Assembly: GCA_022567775.1 (NCBI GenBank)
Contig: JADFGH010000091.1
Coordinates: 1 to 8,203, forward strand
Direction: 5' to 3'
Length of the DNA: 8,203 nt
DNA from: Pseudomonadota bacterium
GTDB lineage: Bacteria > Pseudomonadota > Gammaproteobacteria > Steroidobacterales > Woeseiaceae
Shown here: positions 1 through 7,044 of the stretch, piece by piece
Layout: the number at the start of each line of letters is the position of its first letter
How positions within the stretch are numbered: position 1 is the stretch's first letter
Program-made: the position numbers and the translations under genes
Notes under the pieces: model-generated
The model's database searches: none
Seen by the model: the letters and a program-made list of their open reading frames with translations, nothing else
Told to the model about the DNA's origin: nothing

Positions 1-755
1 TAATGCCGGTATTCACCCCGCTCTGCAGCATCTGCCGACAATTCGCTTTCTTTGACCGGGCGCGCCACCTCGTTGCCGTTCGCGTCGTAAACCGTAACGT
101 CCTCCCTCCGTACGACAGCGATATCACCCTCTTCCAGGAACATGAACTTACGTGTCACGGGAAGCAGCGCGGCAACGTCACTGGCAACGAAATTTTCTCC
201 AATGCCGAGACCGATGACGACCGGGCAACCGGCTCTCGCGACGATCAGTTTATCGGGATCGCTGGCACTCATTACCGCGAGCGCATAAGCACCCTCAAGT
301 TCCGCCACAGTGGCCCTTACTGCCGCCGATAGTTCTCCGGTTTCCTTCAGTTGGTGTTTGATTCTATGTGCAACGACTTCGGTATCGGTCTGTGATTCAA
401 ACTCGAATCCATTCTCCAGCAGGTCGTCACGCAATTCCTCGTAGTTTTCGATGATGCCGTTGTGCACGATCGCAATGTCGTCCTCCGACATATGCGGGTG
501 CGCGTTGGATTCGTTCGGCACGCCGTGGGTTGCCCACCGCGTGTGCGAAATTCCAATAACACCTCGCAACGGATCTGCATCAAGCGCGTTTTGCAACTCC
601 TGAACTTTGCCAACCCTGCGGACCCGCTTTATCGATTGGCCATCGTAGATCGCGATACCGGCGGAATCGTAACCACGATACTCGAGCCTGCGCAGGCCCT
701 CCATGAGTATCGGGACAACATTTCTCTCGGCGACTGCGCCGACGATTCCACACAT
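1..755 (-). CDS. glmS: Glutamine--fructose-6-phosphate aminotransferase (isomerizing), N-terminal part, cut by window edge
   Basis: GlmS makes glucosamine-6-phosphate from fructose-6-phosphate and glutamine in the cytoplasm, the first committed step to UDP-GlcNAc, peptidoglycan and LPS. Reading the minus strand from the ATG at 753-755 gives 251 uninterrupted codons, starting [12 protein letters not shown]. Cys2 follows the initiator Met and is the Ntn-type glutaminase nucleophile after Met removal. Further glutaminase motifs follow in order: [38 protein letters not shown] and EGAYALAV. The visible part covers the class II glutamine amidotransferase domain and ends at GEYRH, just before the linker to the sugar-isomerase domains. 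The full family length is about 610 residues, so some 60% lies left of the window, including the 3' end that Tn7 uses as a target site in other bacteria. A strong ribosome binding site (GGGAGAG, about 8 bases upstream) supports the start. It lies downstream of the glmU-like gene in the usual gammaproteobacterial order. Confidence 0.98.
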   Translation of the reverse strand, partial: MCGIVGAVAERNVVPILMEGLRRLEYRGYDSAGIAIYDGQSIKRVRRVGKVQELQNALDADPLRGVIGISHTRWATHGVPNESNAHPHMSEDDIAIVHNGIIENYEELRDDLLENGFEFESQTDTEVVAHRIKHQLKETGELSAAVRATVAELEGAYALAVMSASDPDKLIVARAGCPVVIGLGIGENFVASDVAALLPVTRKFMFLEEGDIAVVRREDVTVYDANGNEVARPVKESELSADAAERGEYRH

Positions 756-758
756 TGA

Positions 759-851
759 TTACTCTCCCTGGATGGTCCGGTCGCTCAAGATTGGCAGCCA
801 GTAATTGCGACCGCCTGATTGTCGCAGTTTTTGCGGCCGGGCAGATTGCAT
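759..851 (-). CDS. Possible 30-codon leader ORF upstream of glmS
   Basis: An ATG at 849-851 opens a 30-codon frame that begins MQSARPQKLRQ, ends SDRTIQGE and stops with TAA at 759-761, three bases before the glmS ATG. The last codons (GGA GAG TAA) form the glmS ribosome binding site, so translation of this frame could be coupled to glmS. The frame stays open for many codons upstream, into the 3' end of the glmU-like gene, but no other ATG was seen there and there is no clear ribosome binding site for the 849-851 ATG. I do not recognise the peptide. It may be a chance ORF. Confidence 0.2.
   Translation of the reverse strand: MQSARPQKLRQSGGRNYWLPILSDRTIQGE
806..826. other. Small inverted repeat in the glmS leader
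   Basis: TGCGAC (806-811) and GTCGCA (821-826) form a perfect 6-bp stem with a 9-base loop in the 170-bp glmU-glmS gap. On the minus strand it would lie in the glmS 5' leader or the glmU-glmS intergenic mRNA, where it could affect processing or stability. On the plus strand it is followed by a short T run, but no plus-strand gene ends here. It does not resemble the glmS ribozyme. Functional relevance is uncertain. Confidence 0.25.
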
Positions 852-925
852 GAGTTCGCACAATTGAGCAAGCAGCCGGTCACATCTCGAAGAATGATCT
901 ATTAACTGTTTGTTTTTATTATGCT

Positions 926-1690
926 TTATGTCTTCTTTGTCGACCGCTTCCAGCTCGATATGGTCGCCTGTTGGGCACGTTCGAGGGTTAGTTTGCCGGC
1001 CGGGGCGGATTTGGAAATAGTCGAGCCCGCGCCGATCGTCGCACCCTTACCGATTTCTACCGGTGCAACCAGCTCCACACCCGATCCGATGAAGGCGTTA
1101 TCACCGATGATTGTCCGGTACTTGTTCGCGCCATCATAGTTGCAGGTGATGGTGCCGGCACCAATGTTTACGCCGGTTCCGATTGTCGTATCACCGATAT
1201 AGGCCAGGTGATTAACCTTGCTGCCCTTCGCAATAGTGCTTTTTTTGACCTCGACGAAATTGCCGATCTTTACGCGGTCAGCCAGTTCAGCGCCCGGCCG
1301 CAATCTCGAGAATGGACCGATTTCGCAGTCACTGCCTGTTTTGGATTTTTCAATATGGCAATTCGGATGGATAACGGTACCGCTGCCGATTTCGCTGTCA
1401 CGAATCACGTTGTTGGGTTCGATCCGCGTGTTGTCGCCCAGGCTGACTTCGCCTTCGAACACGGCATTGATATCTATGAATACGTCTTTGCCACATCTCA
1501 GCTCGCCCCGAATATCCACTCGCGCCGGATCAGCGAAGCTGACACCTTGTTCCATCAGTGCTTCAACCAGTTGCAGCTGACGTGCACGCTCGGCTTCGGC
1601 TTCCTGTTTCTTGTCGCTTGTTCCCATTACCTGCACCTGATCCAGGGGATTCAGTCCGTGAACGACGATTCGGCCAGAATGATACAGCAT
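926..1690 (-). CDS. glmU: GlmU acetyltransferase half only (N-terminally truncated GlmU; left-handed beta-helix)
   Basis: Full GlmU (about 456 residues) acetylates glucosamine-1-phosphate with its C-terminal domain and uridylylates the product with its N-terminal domain. This 254-residue product has only the C-terminal half. The linker-like stretch around residues 21-50 and DPARVDIRG (54-62) lead into hexapeptide repeats forming the beta-helix. Catalytic and binding residues match E. coli GlmU: R131 (R333), K149 (K351), H161 (catalytic base H363), Y164 (Y366), N184/Y185 (N386/Y387), K190 (K392) and R238 (R440 of the acetyl-CoA site). The uridylyltransferase domain with its GxGTxMxxxxPK loop is absent. 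An in-frame stop at 1736-1738 lies 15 codons before the first ATG, and the DNA upstream encodes a divergent lipoprotein. The start is uncertain: Met22 (1625-1627) has a slightly better upstream AGGT and would give 233 residues. It could be a working stand-alone acetyltransferase or a decaying remnant. The intact frame and active site favour the former. Confidence 0.9.
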   Translation of the reverse strand: MLYHSGRIVVHGLNPLDQVQVMGTSDKKQEAEAERARQLQLVEALMEQGVSFADPARVDIRGELRCGKDVFIDINAVFEGEVSLGDNTRIEPNNVIRDSEIGSGTVIHPNCHIEKSKTGSDCEIGPFSRLRPGAELADRVKIGNFVEVKKSTIAKGSKVNHLAYIGDTTIGTGVNIGAGTITCNYDGANKYRTIIGDNAFIGSGVELVAPVEIGKGATIGAGSTISKSAPAGKLTLERAQQATISSWKRSTKKT

Positions 1691-1787
1691 CGATTGGCGA
1701 AAGCAGGCCTGAACTGAGAAGCGCTTCAGGCACTGTTAATCAATATATCCGTATGCTGGCCGTCCGTCCCGAATAAGCACCCGGCTG

Positions 1788-2303
1788 ATGCGAAATTATC
1801 CACTGATACTACTGTCGATCACACTCGCCATCGCCGGTTGCAGCGGCGAGGTCTACCTGCGCGATGGGGTCACAGATGGCGACACTTTTTACCTGGCCGA
1901 GCGCGCCTTGACCGACACCGATCCGGTCCTGCAAAGCTGGGTGACCTACAGCCTGGGCAGGAGCGCCTGCCAGTTGCAAATCGGCGGCGAGAATCCTGCC
2001 CGGGAAAGCTCGTTTGCATGCGAAATAACCGCACGGCGCCTGCTGCTGGATACCTGGCTTGAACAGCAGGCTGAGAATCCCGATCTGCACGATGAATACC
2101 TGGACGAATTGTCCAGCGTACAAACCGCCGGCTACCTTAAGGAGTACGTTGCAAGGAATTTCAGGAAGCGGCACTGGGAATCTCCGGAAGACCTCGACAG
2201 GCCCGGTTTCAAAAAGTGGCGACGCAGCAACTTGCAGGGCCACAAACCGCAGACCAGGATCATCGGTTCCTGGAATTATGCGAGGAACGTCACTCGAAAA
2301 TAA
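1788..2303 (+). CDS. Small lipoprotein of unknown function
   Basis: The 171-residue product starts with a short lipoprotein signal (MRNYPLILLSITL) ending in a lipobox I-A-G-C with Cys18. Serine at +2 suggests outer-membrane sorting by the usual rule. The mature part has Cys61 and Cys78, which could form a disulfide in the periplasm. It also has a Trp/Arg-rich C-terminus with GSWNYAR near the end. I recognise no enzymatic domain. The sequence DGVTDGDTFYL superficially resembles a thermonuclease motif, but the rest does not fit. The gene is divergent from the glmU-like gene, with 97 bp between them, and about 165 bp before the stress-protein gene. No convincing Shine-Dalgarno precedes the ATG, but the signal peptide begins right there, which supports this start. 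I assign no function. Confidence 0.85.
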   Translation: MRNYPLILLSITLAIAGCSGEVYLRDGVTDGDTFYLAERALTDTDPVLQSWVTYSLGRSACQLQIGGENPARESSFACEITARRLLLDTWLEQQAENPDLHDEYLDELSSVQTAGYLKEYVARNFRKRHWESPEDLDRPGFKKWRRSNLQGHKPQTRIIGSWNYARNVTRK

Positions 2304-2403
2304 GGCTGCCCATTGCTGTCCCATAAACTCATAGCCGGTATTCGAAATTCACTTCAATGCGGAACTGTTTCACATATTTGATCGCTATAGGAAAAGTACT
2401 GAT

Positions 2404-2430
2404 TTGGATCGGCCGGACCGTCCCTATATT
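2404..2430 (+). promoter_or_regulatory. Weak candidate promoter for the universal stress protein gene
   Basis: TTGGAT (2404-2409) and TATATT (2425-2430) are spaced by 15 bases. The -10 is good and the -35 poor, and the spacing is short. The spacer carries a small dyad, GGAC-C-GTCC, that could bind a regulator. The start codon lies some 40 bases downstream. No better promoter was seen in the 2304-2447 gap. Confidence 0.2.
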
Positions 2431-2468
2431 AGGCGCGTGCCCCCCCAATGAAGAAAAGGATCTGTCAA

Positions 2469-3308
2469 ATGATGAAAGAGAAAACCCGGTTTCTAGCGGT
2501 AATCGACCCAACACGTATCGATCAATGGGCTCTGCAAAAAGCAATATCGATAGCGAAGGATCGGAACGATGCCAAAGTATATGCACTCCTGTGTGCACAT
2601 TCGGAGGCCGAATGTGACGACCCGGAGGAACTGCGGACCGTCGAACTGAGACGTCACACGATTTGGCTGGATGAAATCATCGCCAGCGTCAACGATGCCG
2701 GTGTCGATATCGAAGCATTTGTGGAGTGGCATGAGAATTGGCGTGAAGCAATCTGCAATGTTGCGAGTGTCAATCGAATTGACATGGTCATTAAACGAGC
2801 AAGCGGACGACCGGGCTCACTGGCCAGTTCCGATCGGCAGCTCATCAGATCGTTAAAGAGTGCATTGTTACTGGTCAAGCACGATCCCTCGAGGGATCTG
2901 CAGAAAGTCCTGGTGGCTGTTGATTTCAATGCAAGTGATGAAGATCATGCGGCTCTGAACGATGCGGTTATCGATCTTGGCAGCCAAATTCGTGGTTCCA
3001 GTGACACGATAGAGCTTCACGCCGTCTCTGCATACCCGGATTCGGACAAGTTCGTACATCCGCCTGATGTGGCAAAAAAGCTCAACATTGATCGATCTCA
3101 GGCACATGTTCAGCAGGGTAAAGCCGAGAATATCATTCCGGGACTCGCGAATAAGATCGGTGCGGATCTCGTTATCGTAGGTAATGTCGGCCGACGCGGC
3201 CTTTCCGGCATTACGGTCGGTAATACGTCGGAGAAGATCCTGACGGATATCCAGTCGGATGTGCTGGTGCTCGTCCGCGAAGAGAGCATCGAACGCTCTG
3301 CTGCCTAG
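2469..3308 (+). CDS. Tandem-domain universal stress protein, UspE-like
   Basis: The 279-residue protein has two Usp domains in tandem (about 1-140 and 148-272), the layout of E. coli UspE. Family-typical stretches include FLAVIDPTRIDQWAL at the start, then VEWHENWREAI, KVLVAVDFNA, HAVSAYPD and ENIIPGLANKIGADLVIVG. The second domain carries the nucleotide-binding signature G-x2-G-x9-G-N-T (G238, G241, G251), in the variant form with GNT seen in UspE. The first domain lacks this signature, also as in UspE. Such proteins are cytoplasmic and support survival under starvation, oxidative or envelope stress, by a mechanism not fully understood. The start is set at 2469 because AAAAGGA (2454-2460) lies 8 bases upstream. 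An in-frame ATG at 2448 would add 7 residues but follows a C7 tract with no ribosome binding site. The gene appears monocistronic, with a terminator directly after it. Confidence 0.93.
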   Translation: MMKEKTRFLAVIDPTRIDQWALQKAISIAKDRNDAKVYALLCAHSEAECDDPEELRTVELRRHTIWLDEIIASVNDAGVDIEAFVEWHENWREAICNVASVNRIDMVIKRASGRPGSLASSDRQLIRSLKSALLLVKHDPSRDLQKVLVAVDFNASDEDHAALNDAVIDLGSQIRGSSDTIELHAVSAYPDSDKFVHPPDVAKKLNIDRSQAHVQQGKAENIIPGLANKIGADLVIVGNVGRRGLSGITVGNTSEKILTDIQSDVLVLVREESIERSAA

Positions 3309-3330
3309 GCTGCTCGCAACTACCATCAAT

Positions 3331-3373
3331 CCCGGGCCGGGCACTGTTCTTCAGCGTCCGGCCTTTTCCCGGG
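3331..3373 (+). terminator. Rho-independent terminator of the universal stress protein gene
   Basis: GGCCGG (3335-3340) pairs with CCGGCC (3358-3363). Two further base pairs at the loop side (one G-U) give about 8 bp, followed by TTTT (3364-3367). Flanking CCCGGG copies at 3331-3336 and 3368-3373 could extend or compete with the stem. It lies 22 bases after the TAG stop codon. Confidence 0.7.
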
Positions 3374-3375
3374 TA

Positions 3376-3404
3376 CTGACAAGCGGGCAACAAAATCATA
3401 TTAA
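3376..3404 (+). promoter_or_regulatory. Candidate sigma70 promoter for the M14 peptidase operon
   Basis: CTGACA (3376-3381, 5 of 6 matches to the -35 consensus) and TATTAA (3399-3404, 4 of 6 to the -10) are separated by an ideal 17 bases. The pair lies just after the upstream terminator and about 150 bases before the GTG start at 3551. The resulting leader of roughly 140 bases carries no recognised riboswitch. Confidence 0.4.
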
Positions 3405-3537
3405 GATAGTCTCCTTCAGTCACGGCGCCTGGATGCGACCACCTGGGCTTCCTATCAGCAGGTCATTCCCATTACACTCGGCACACAGCGGGTGTGCGCA
3501 TTCGTGGATTCCCGCCATCGAATAGTTGCGCAGTTAC

Positions 3538-3544
3538 GGGGGAG
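3538..3544 (+). promoter_or_regulatory. Ribosome binding site that fixes the GTG start of the M14 peptidase
   Basis: GGGGGAG at 3538-3544 lies 6 bases before the GTG at 3551-3553. The frame is open further upstream to an ATG at 3494, but that start has no ribosome binding site and would place 19 residues before an otherwise textbook signal peptide. Confidence 0.7.
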
Positions 3545-3550
3545 AAACGT

Positions 3551-6205
3551 GTGAATTCACAAGCAGGATTTTGGTGGTGCCTTGTACTCGCTATGCTGTC
3601 CGGCAGCGTACTGGCTGCGGATCCGGTCCGCGACGCCGATGCCGAGATGTTTCCCGCCGGCATTGCCTACGACGCGGCAATCCCGACACCAGAGGCTTTC
3701 CTGGGCCGGCCTCTTGGCGCGGCGCCCGTCCGGCATCACGAACTCGTGGACTACATTACAACCGTCGCGAATATGTCGGATCGCCTCAAACTCGAAATCG
3801 CCGGTTACACGCACGAGCGCCGGCCGATCCTGTTTATCATCGCCACATCGCCCGGGAATCATGCCCGTCTTGATGAAATAAGAGCGCAGCACAATGCGCT
3901 GACAGAGCCCGGCTCCGGCCAGGAAGTTTCGGACAGCATGCCCGTCGTCACCTGGCTCAATTATGGCGTGCACGGCGCTGAATCAAGCGGTATGGATGCA
4001 TCGCTGCCGATCGTTTATCACCTCGCCGCGGCACAGGGCACCAGGATAGAAAACGAATTGGCCAACAGCGTTGTCCTGGTCACCGCAGTTTTCAATCCCG
4101 ATGGCCATGCACAACGCGCGGCGTGGCTGGACGCATACGGTGGCCAGGTTCCAAATGCGGATCCGCAACATGCCGAGCATGATATGCACTGGCAATTTGC
4201 GCGCACCAATCACTACTGGTTCGACCTGAACCGGCAGTGGGTCAGTGTGACACAGCCCGAATCGCGTGCCTGGATGTCGAAGTGGTATGCATGGCGGCCG
4301 AACGTGTCAGTGGATTTTCACGAGATGGGGCCGAACAGCACCTATTATTTTCACCCGGGCGTACCCGCCAGGACAAATCCGATTATTCCGGCCGCCGCAG
4401 AAGCGCTCACCGCGGCCTCCGTCCGATTCTCGGAGGAATTTCTGGATGCGGAAGGCAAACTTTATTATCACGCCGAAGGGTTCGATACCTATTTTCTTGG
4501 CAAAGGATCCGGACTGCCATTCGTCAACGGCGGCATCGGCATACTCTACGAAGCCGCGGCGGCCCGGGGCATCGAGTTGCAAACCCCACTTGGACTGCGC
4601 ACTTATCGTGAAAACATTCGCAAGCACTTCCGCGCGAGTCTCGGCATGATCCGTGGCGCCATTGCCTCGCGCCAGCAACTGCTTGACTATCAAAAGGAAT
4701 TTTATGATTCCGCGCTGACCGAGGCAGCCAGCGATACGGTCAAAGCTTATGTGTTCGCAACGCCGGGCGACGAATCGCGGATGTATCATTTTCTCGATCT
4801 TCTGACCTGGCACCGCATACAGGTCTACGATCTTGCCCGCGACATCAATGTGAACGGACGCGAATTCGCTGCCGGCGAGGCAAAGATCGTGCCGATGAAT
4901 CAGCCGCAATACCGGATGCTTCGGGTGATCTTCGAACGTTTTAGCGAATTTGCGGACCCCACATTCTACGACGTGTCGGCGTGGACCTATCCACTTGCCT
5001 ATGATCTCGACTACGAAGCACTGTCCGGCAGAAATTACCAGGAAAGCCTGCTTGCCGAGCAGTCCGCGATCGCGATGCCGACGGCGGCAGCTCCGGACGG
5101 GCCCGACTACGCTTATGCCTTTGCCTGGTCCGACTACTATGCACCGCGCGCACTCAATCGGGTTCTGAGCGCCGGCCTGATGGCGCGCGGCGCGCTGAAA
5201 CCGTTTTCGGTTCATACCTCCCAGGGCGACATATCCTTTGACCGCGGCACCATTGTTGTGCCATTCGACCGGCAGGAGAAGAGCCCCGATGAAATAAAAG
5301 CCATTATGGAATCGGTCGCCGCGAATGATGGTGTGACTGTGCACTCATTAACATCGGGTCAGAGCACAATCGGCACGGCCGGTGTCAATGTAGGCGGCAG
5401 GTCATTTGCAGAACTGGAGCCGCCAAAAGTACTGGTGGTCATCGGTCGCGATACCGATTTATACAACGCCGGCGAGATATGGCACTTGCTCGACTACCGT
5501 ATGCAAATGACACTGTCACTGCGCGATCGTGACCGGCTTGATGGCATCGACTGGAAGCAATACACGCACGTCGTCTTCCCGGGTGGCGAGTATGAAAACT
5601 ACATGCCCGATTATGCGGATCGTATCCGACAATGGGTTGCAGAAGGCGGGACGATTATCGGTATCCGGCAGGGCGCTTACTGGGTGCGGGACAACGTGCT
5701 TGATTACGTTGAACCGGTAGAGGGTGAAGAGCTCGCGCCCGACGAGGAACTGGATTCCGGCACAGGTCACGATGATTTGCTGGACGAGGAAGCAATCGAG
5801 ACCGAACGGTACGATTACGCCGACAAGCAGGATATTGAAGCAGCAGACCTGATTCGCGGAGCAATATTTTCCGGCGATCTCGACATCACGCACCCGCTCG
5901 GCTTCGGCTACTCCGACAGAGACATTGCTTTACACAAAAACCTGAGCGACGTCATGGAACGCCCGCTTAATCCTTTTGCGACGGTGATCAGTTACCAGAC
6001 GCCGCCTGTCCTGTCCGGATTCGCATCCCAAGAAAATCAGGCGGCTATCGAGGGAACTGCAGCGCTGATCGCCGAACGTAAAGGCAGCGGCAGCGTCATA
6101 TTATTTGCCGATGATCCGAATTTTCGTGCCACCTGGTTCGGCACCAACAAGCTTTTCCTGAATGCCTTGTTCTATTCCAAAGCGTTTCAGGCACCGGCTG
6201 AGTGA
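3551..6205 (+). CDS. Secreted M14-family zinc metallopeptidase with degenerate class I amidotransferase-like C-terminal domain
   Basis: Starting at GTG 3551 the product has 884 residues. A Sec signal peptide (about 1-22, ending SVLA before ADP) sends it to the periplasm or outside. The M14 carboxypeptidase domain follows. Zinc ligands are H141 and E144 in GVHGAES and H257 in FHEMG. The substrate-carboxylate pair N227-R228 is in DLNRQW, and the general-base glutamate E334 is in LYEAAAARG. All key M14 residues are present, so it is probably an active metallo-exopeptidase, substrate unknown. A second domain from about residue 624 (PPKVLVVIG, then FPGGEY) resembles class I glutamine amidotransferase-like folds, but the nucleophile-elbow motif reads GIRQGAY, with Arg in place of Cys, so it is probably not catalytic. 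An acidic stretch (721-761, 18 of 41 residues Asp/Glu) follows. The length and two-domain layout match large bacterial M14-like proteins. It is the first gene of a likely three-gene operon; the next ATG is 2 bases after its stop. Confidence 0.9.
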   Translation: MNSQAGFWWCLVLAMLSGSVLAADPVRDADAEMFPAGIAYDAAIPTPEAFLGRPLGAAPVRHHELVDYITTVANMSDRLKLEIAGYTHERRPILFIIATSPGNHARLDEIRAQHNALTEPGSGQEVSDSMPVVTWLNYGVHGAESSGMDASLPIVYHLAAAQGTRIENELANSVVLVTAVFNPDGHAQRAAWLDAYGGQVPNADPQHAEHDMHWQFARTNHYWFDLNRQWVSVTQPESRAWMSKWYAWRPNVSVDFHEMGPNSTYYFHPGVPARTNPIIPAAAEALTAASVRFSEEFLDAEGKLYYHAEGFDTYFLGKGSGLPFVNGGIGILYEAAAARGIELQTPLGLRTYRENIRKHFRASLGMIRGAIASRQQLLDYQKEFYDSALTEAASDTVKAYVFATPGDESRMYHFLDLLTWHRIQVYDLARDINVNGREFAAGEAKIVPMNQPQYRMLRVIFERFSEFADPTFYDVSAWTYPLAYDLDYEALSGRNYQESLLAEQSAIAMPTAAAPDGPDYAYAFAWSDYYAPRALNRVLSAGLMARGALKPFSVHTSQGDISFDRGTIVVPFDRQEKSPDEIKAIMESVAANDGVTVHSLTSGQSTIGTAGVNVGGRSFAELEPPKVLVVIGRDTDLYNAGEIWHLLDYRMQMTLSLRDRDRLDGIDWKQYTHVVFPGGEYENYMPDYADRIRQWVAEGGTIIGIRQGAYWVRDNVLDYVEPVEGEELAPDEELDSGTGHDDLLDEEAIETERYDYADKQDIEAADLIRGAIFSGDLDITHPLGFGYSDRDIALHKNLSDVMERPLNPFATVISYQTPPVLSGFASQENQAAIEGTAALIAERKGSGSVILFADDPNFRATWFGTNKLFLNALFYSKAFQAPAE

Positions 6206-6207
6206 TT

Positions 6208-7038
6208 ATGAAACGAGTGATGCAATGCGTGATACTCGTCGCCTTTTGCGCAACTGCGGCAGGGCAGGAAACGACGTCCGTGCAGTACCTGGCAAACGAA
6301 GGCGTCATGATCACCCATGGCGATACCAAAATTTTGTTCGATCCGCTTTTTGATAACAGCTATAACAGATACCGCCTGGTTCCAAAGGAAATGCGTGACG
6401 CTATATTCGCAGGGCAAGCACCTTATGACGGTGTCGATGCAGTCTTCATCAGTCACAGTCATGGCGATCACTTCTCCGCCAGCGAAGTAGTCAGGCTTCT
6501 GCGAGAGCGTCAGCAAATTCTCCTGTATACGCCGGCGCAGGCTGTCGCCGAGATGCGGCAGATCGCGACGCCCGATAACGAGGCTATTTTTGAACGAGTG
6601 ACAACCTTTGACATCGAATACGGTGACGCACCGGTTTTCGTCCGCCAGGATGGCTTGTTGATCGAAGCACTATGCATACCACACGCCGGTTGGCCTACCG
6701 CTCGCACCGACGTGCAGAATATTGCCTTCCGGGTAACCCTGGAGGAGACAAGCACGGTGCTGCATCTCGGTGATTCCGATGCGCGACTTGTTCATTTCGA
6801 ACAGGATGAGGCATATTGGGACGAAAGGACCGTCGATCTGGCGCTTCCTCCATACTGGTTTTTTGTCTCTGAAGATGGCCGCGAGATTCTGGACGACCGT
6901 GTTCATGCACGCCATTCGATCGGCATTCATGTACCTGTGCGGTTCAGCGAGGACCCATCCAGCATGCCGGGTGAACTCCTCGGTGAGGATCTTTTTAACC
7001 AACCGGGTGAGGGGCGCAGGTTTGCTGGCACGCAGTGA
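6208..7038 (+). CDS. Exported metallo-beta-lactamase-fold hydrolase, UlaG-like
   Basis: The 276-residue protein begins with a signal-peptide-like stretch (MKRVMQCVILVAFCATAAG, about 1-19), so it is probably periplasmic. The MBL-fold metal-binding set is present: H83, H85, D87 and H88 in SHSHGDH, H159 in PHAGW, D189 in LHLGDSD and H241 in IHVPVR. This arrangement suits the UlaG-like (lactonase or phosphodiesterase-type) branch. The true substrate cannot be told from sequence. UlaG itself is cytoplasmic, so a signal peptide is notable. The start could also be the GTG at 6202, which overlaps the upstream stop by 4 bases (GTGA). The ATG at 6208 is preferred because the signal peptide begins there. 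No strong ribosome binding site is seen, so translational coupling to the M14 gene is likely. The next gene starts 6 bases after its stop. Confidence 0.87.
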   Translation: MKRVMQCVILVAFCATAAGQETTSVQYLANEGVMITHGDTKILFDPLFDNSYNRYRLVPKEMRDAIFAGQAPYDGVDAVFISHSHGDHFSASEVVRLLRERQQILLYTPAQAVAEMRQIATPDNEAIFERVTTFDIEYGDAPVFVRQDGLLIEALCIPHAGWPTARTDVQNIAFRVTLEETSTVLHLGDSDARLVHFEQDEAYWDERTVDLALPPYWFFVSEDGREILDDRVHARHSIGIHVPVRFSEDPSSMPGELLGEDLFNQPGEGRRFAGTQ

Positions 7039-7044
7039 TCTCCC

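Noticed and set aside
3..332. 109-codon plus-strand frame at the left edge
   Set aside because: It is antisense to glmS, which translates without interruption with all its motifs.
806..833. Hairpin followed by T run on the plus strand as a rho-independent terminator
   Set aside because: The stem is only 6 bp, the T run is broken by a G, and no plus-strand gene ends there. It is kept only as an inverted repeat in the glmS leader.
756..925. glmS ribozyme/riboswitch in the glmS leader
   Set aside because: The gap is short, the known ribozyme is typical of Firmicutes, and no matching core was visible.
1208..1717. 169-codon plus-strand frame over the glmU-like gene
   Set aside because: It lies opposite the highly recognisable hexapeptide-repeat acetyltransferase sequence, and its product resembles no protein I know.
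1866..1905. Thermonuclease-like DGDT motif in the lipoprotein
   Set aside because: Only the short DGDTFYL string fits. The Arg and Glu catalytic residues and beta-barrel pattern expected after it are not present.
1809..2324. Minus-strand frame that might have held the missing GlmU N-terminal half
   Set aside because: Its product has no nucleotidyltransferase motif and is antisense to the lipoprotein gene, whose signal peptide and lipobox are clear.
4307..5344. Long 345-codon open frame on the minus strand inside the M14 peptidase gene
   Set aside because: It is antisense to well-conserved peptidase sequence, including the FHEMG and YEAAA motif region, and its product has no recognisable domain. 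It is a by-product of the codon use of the real gene.
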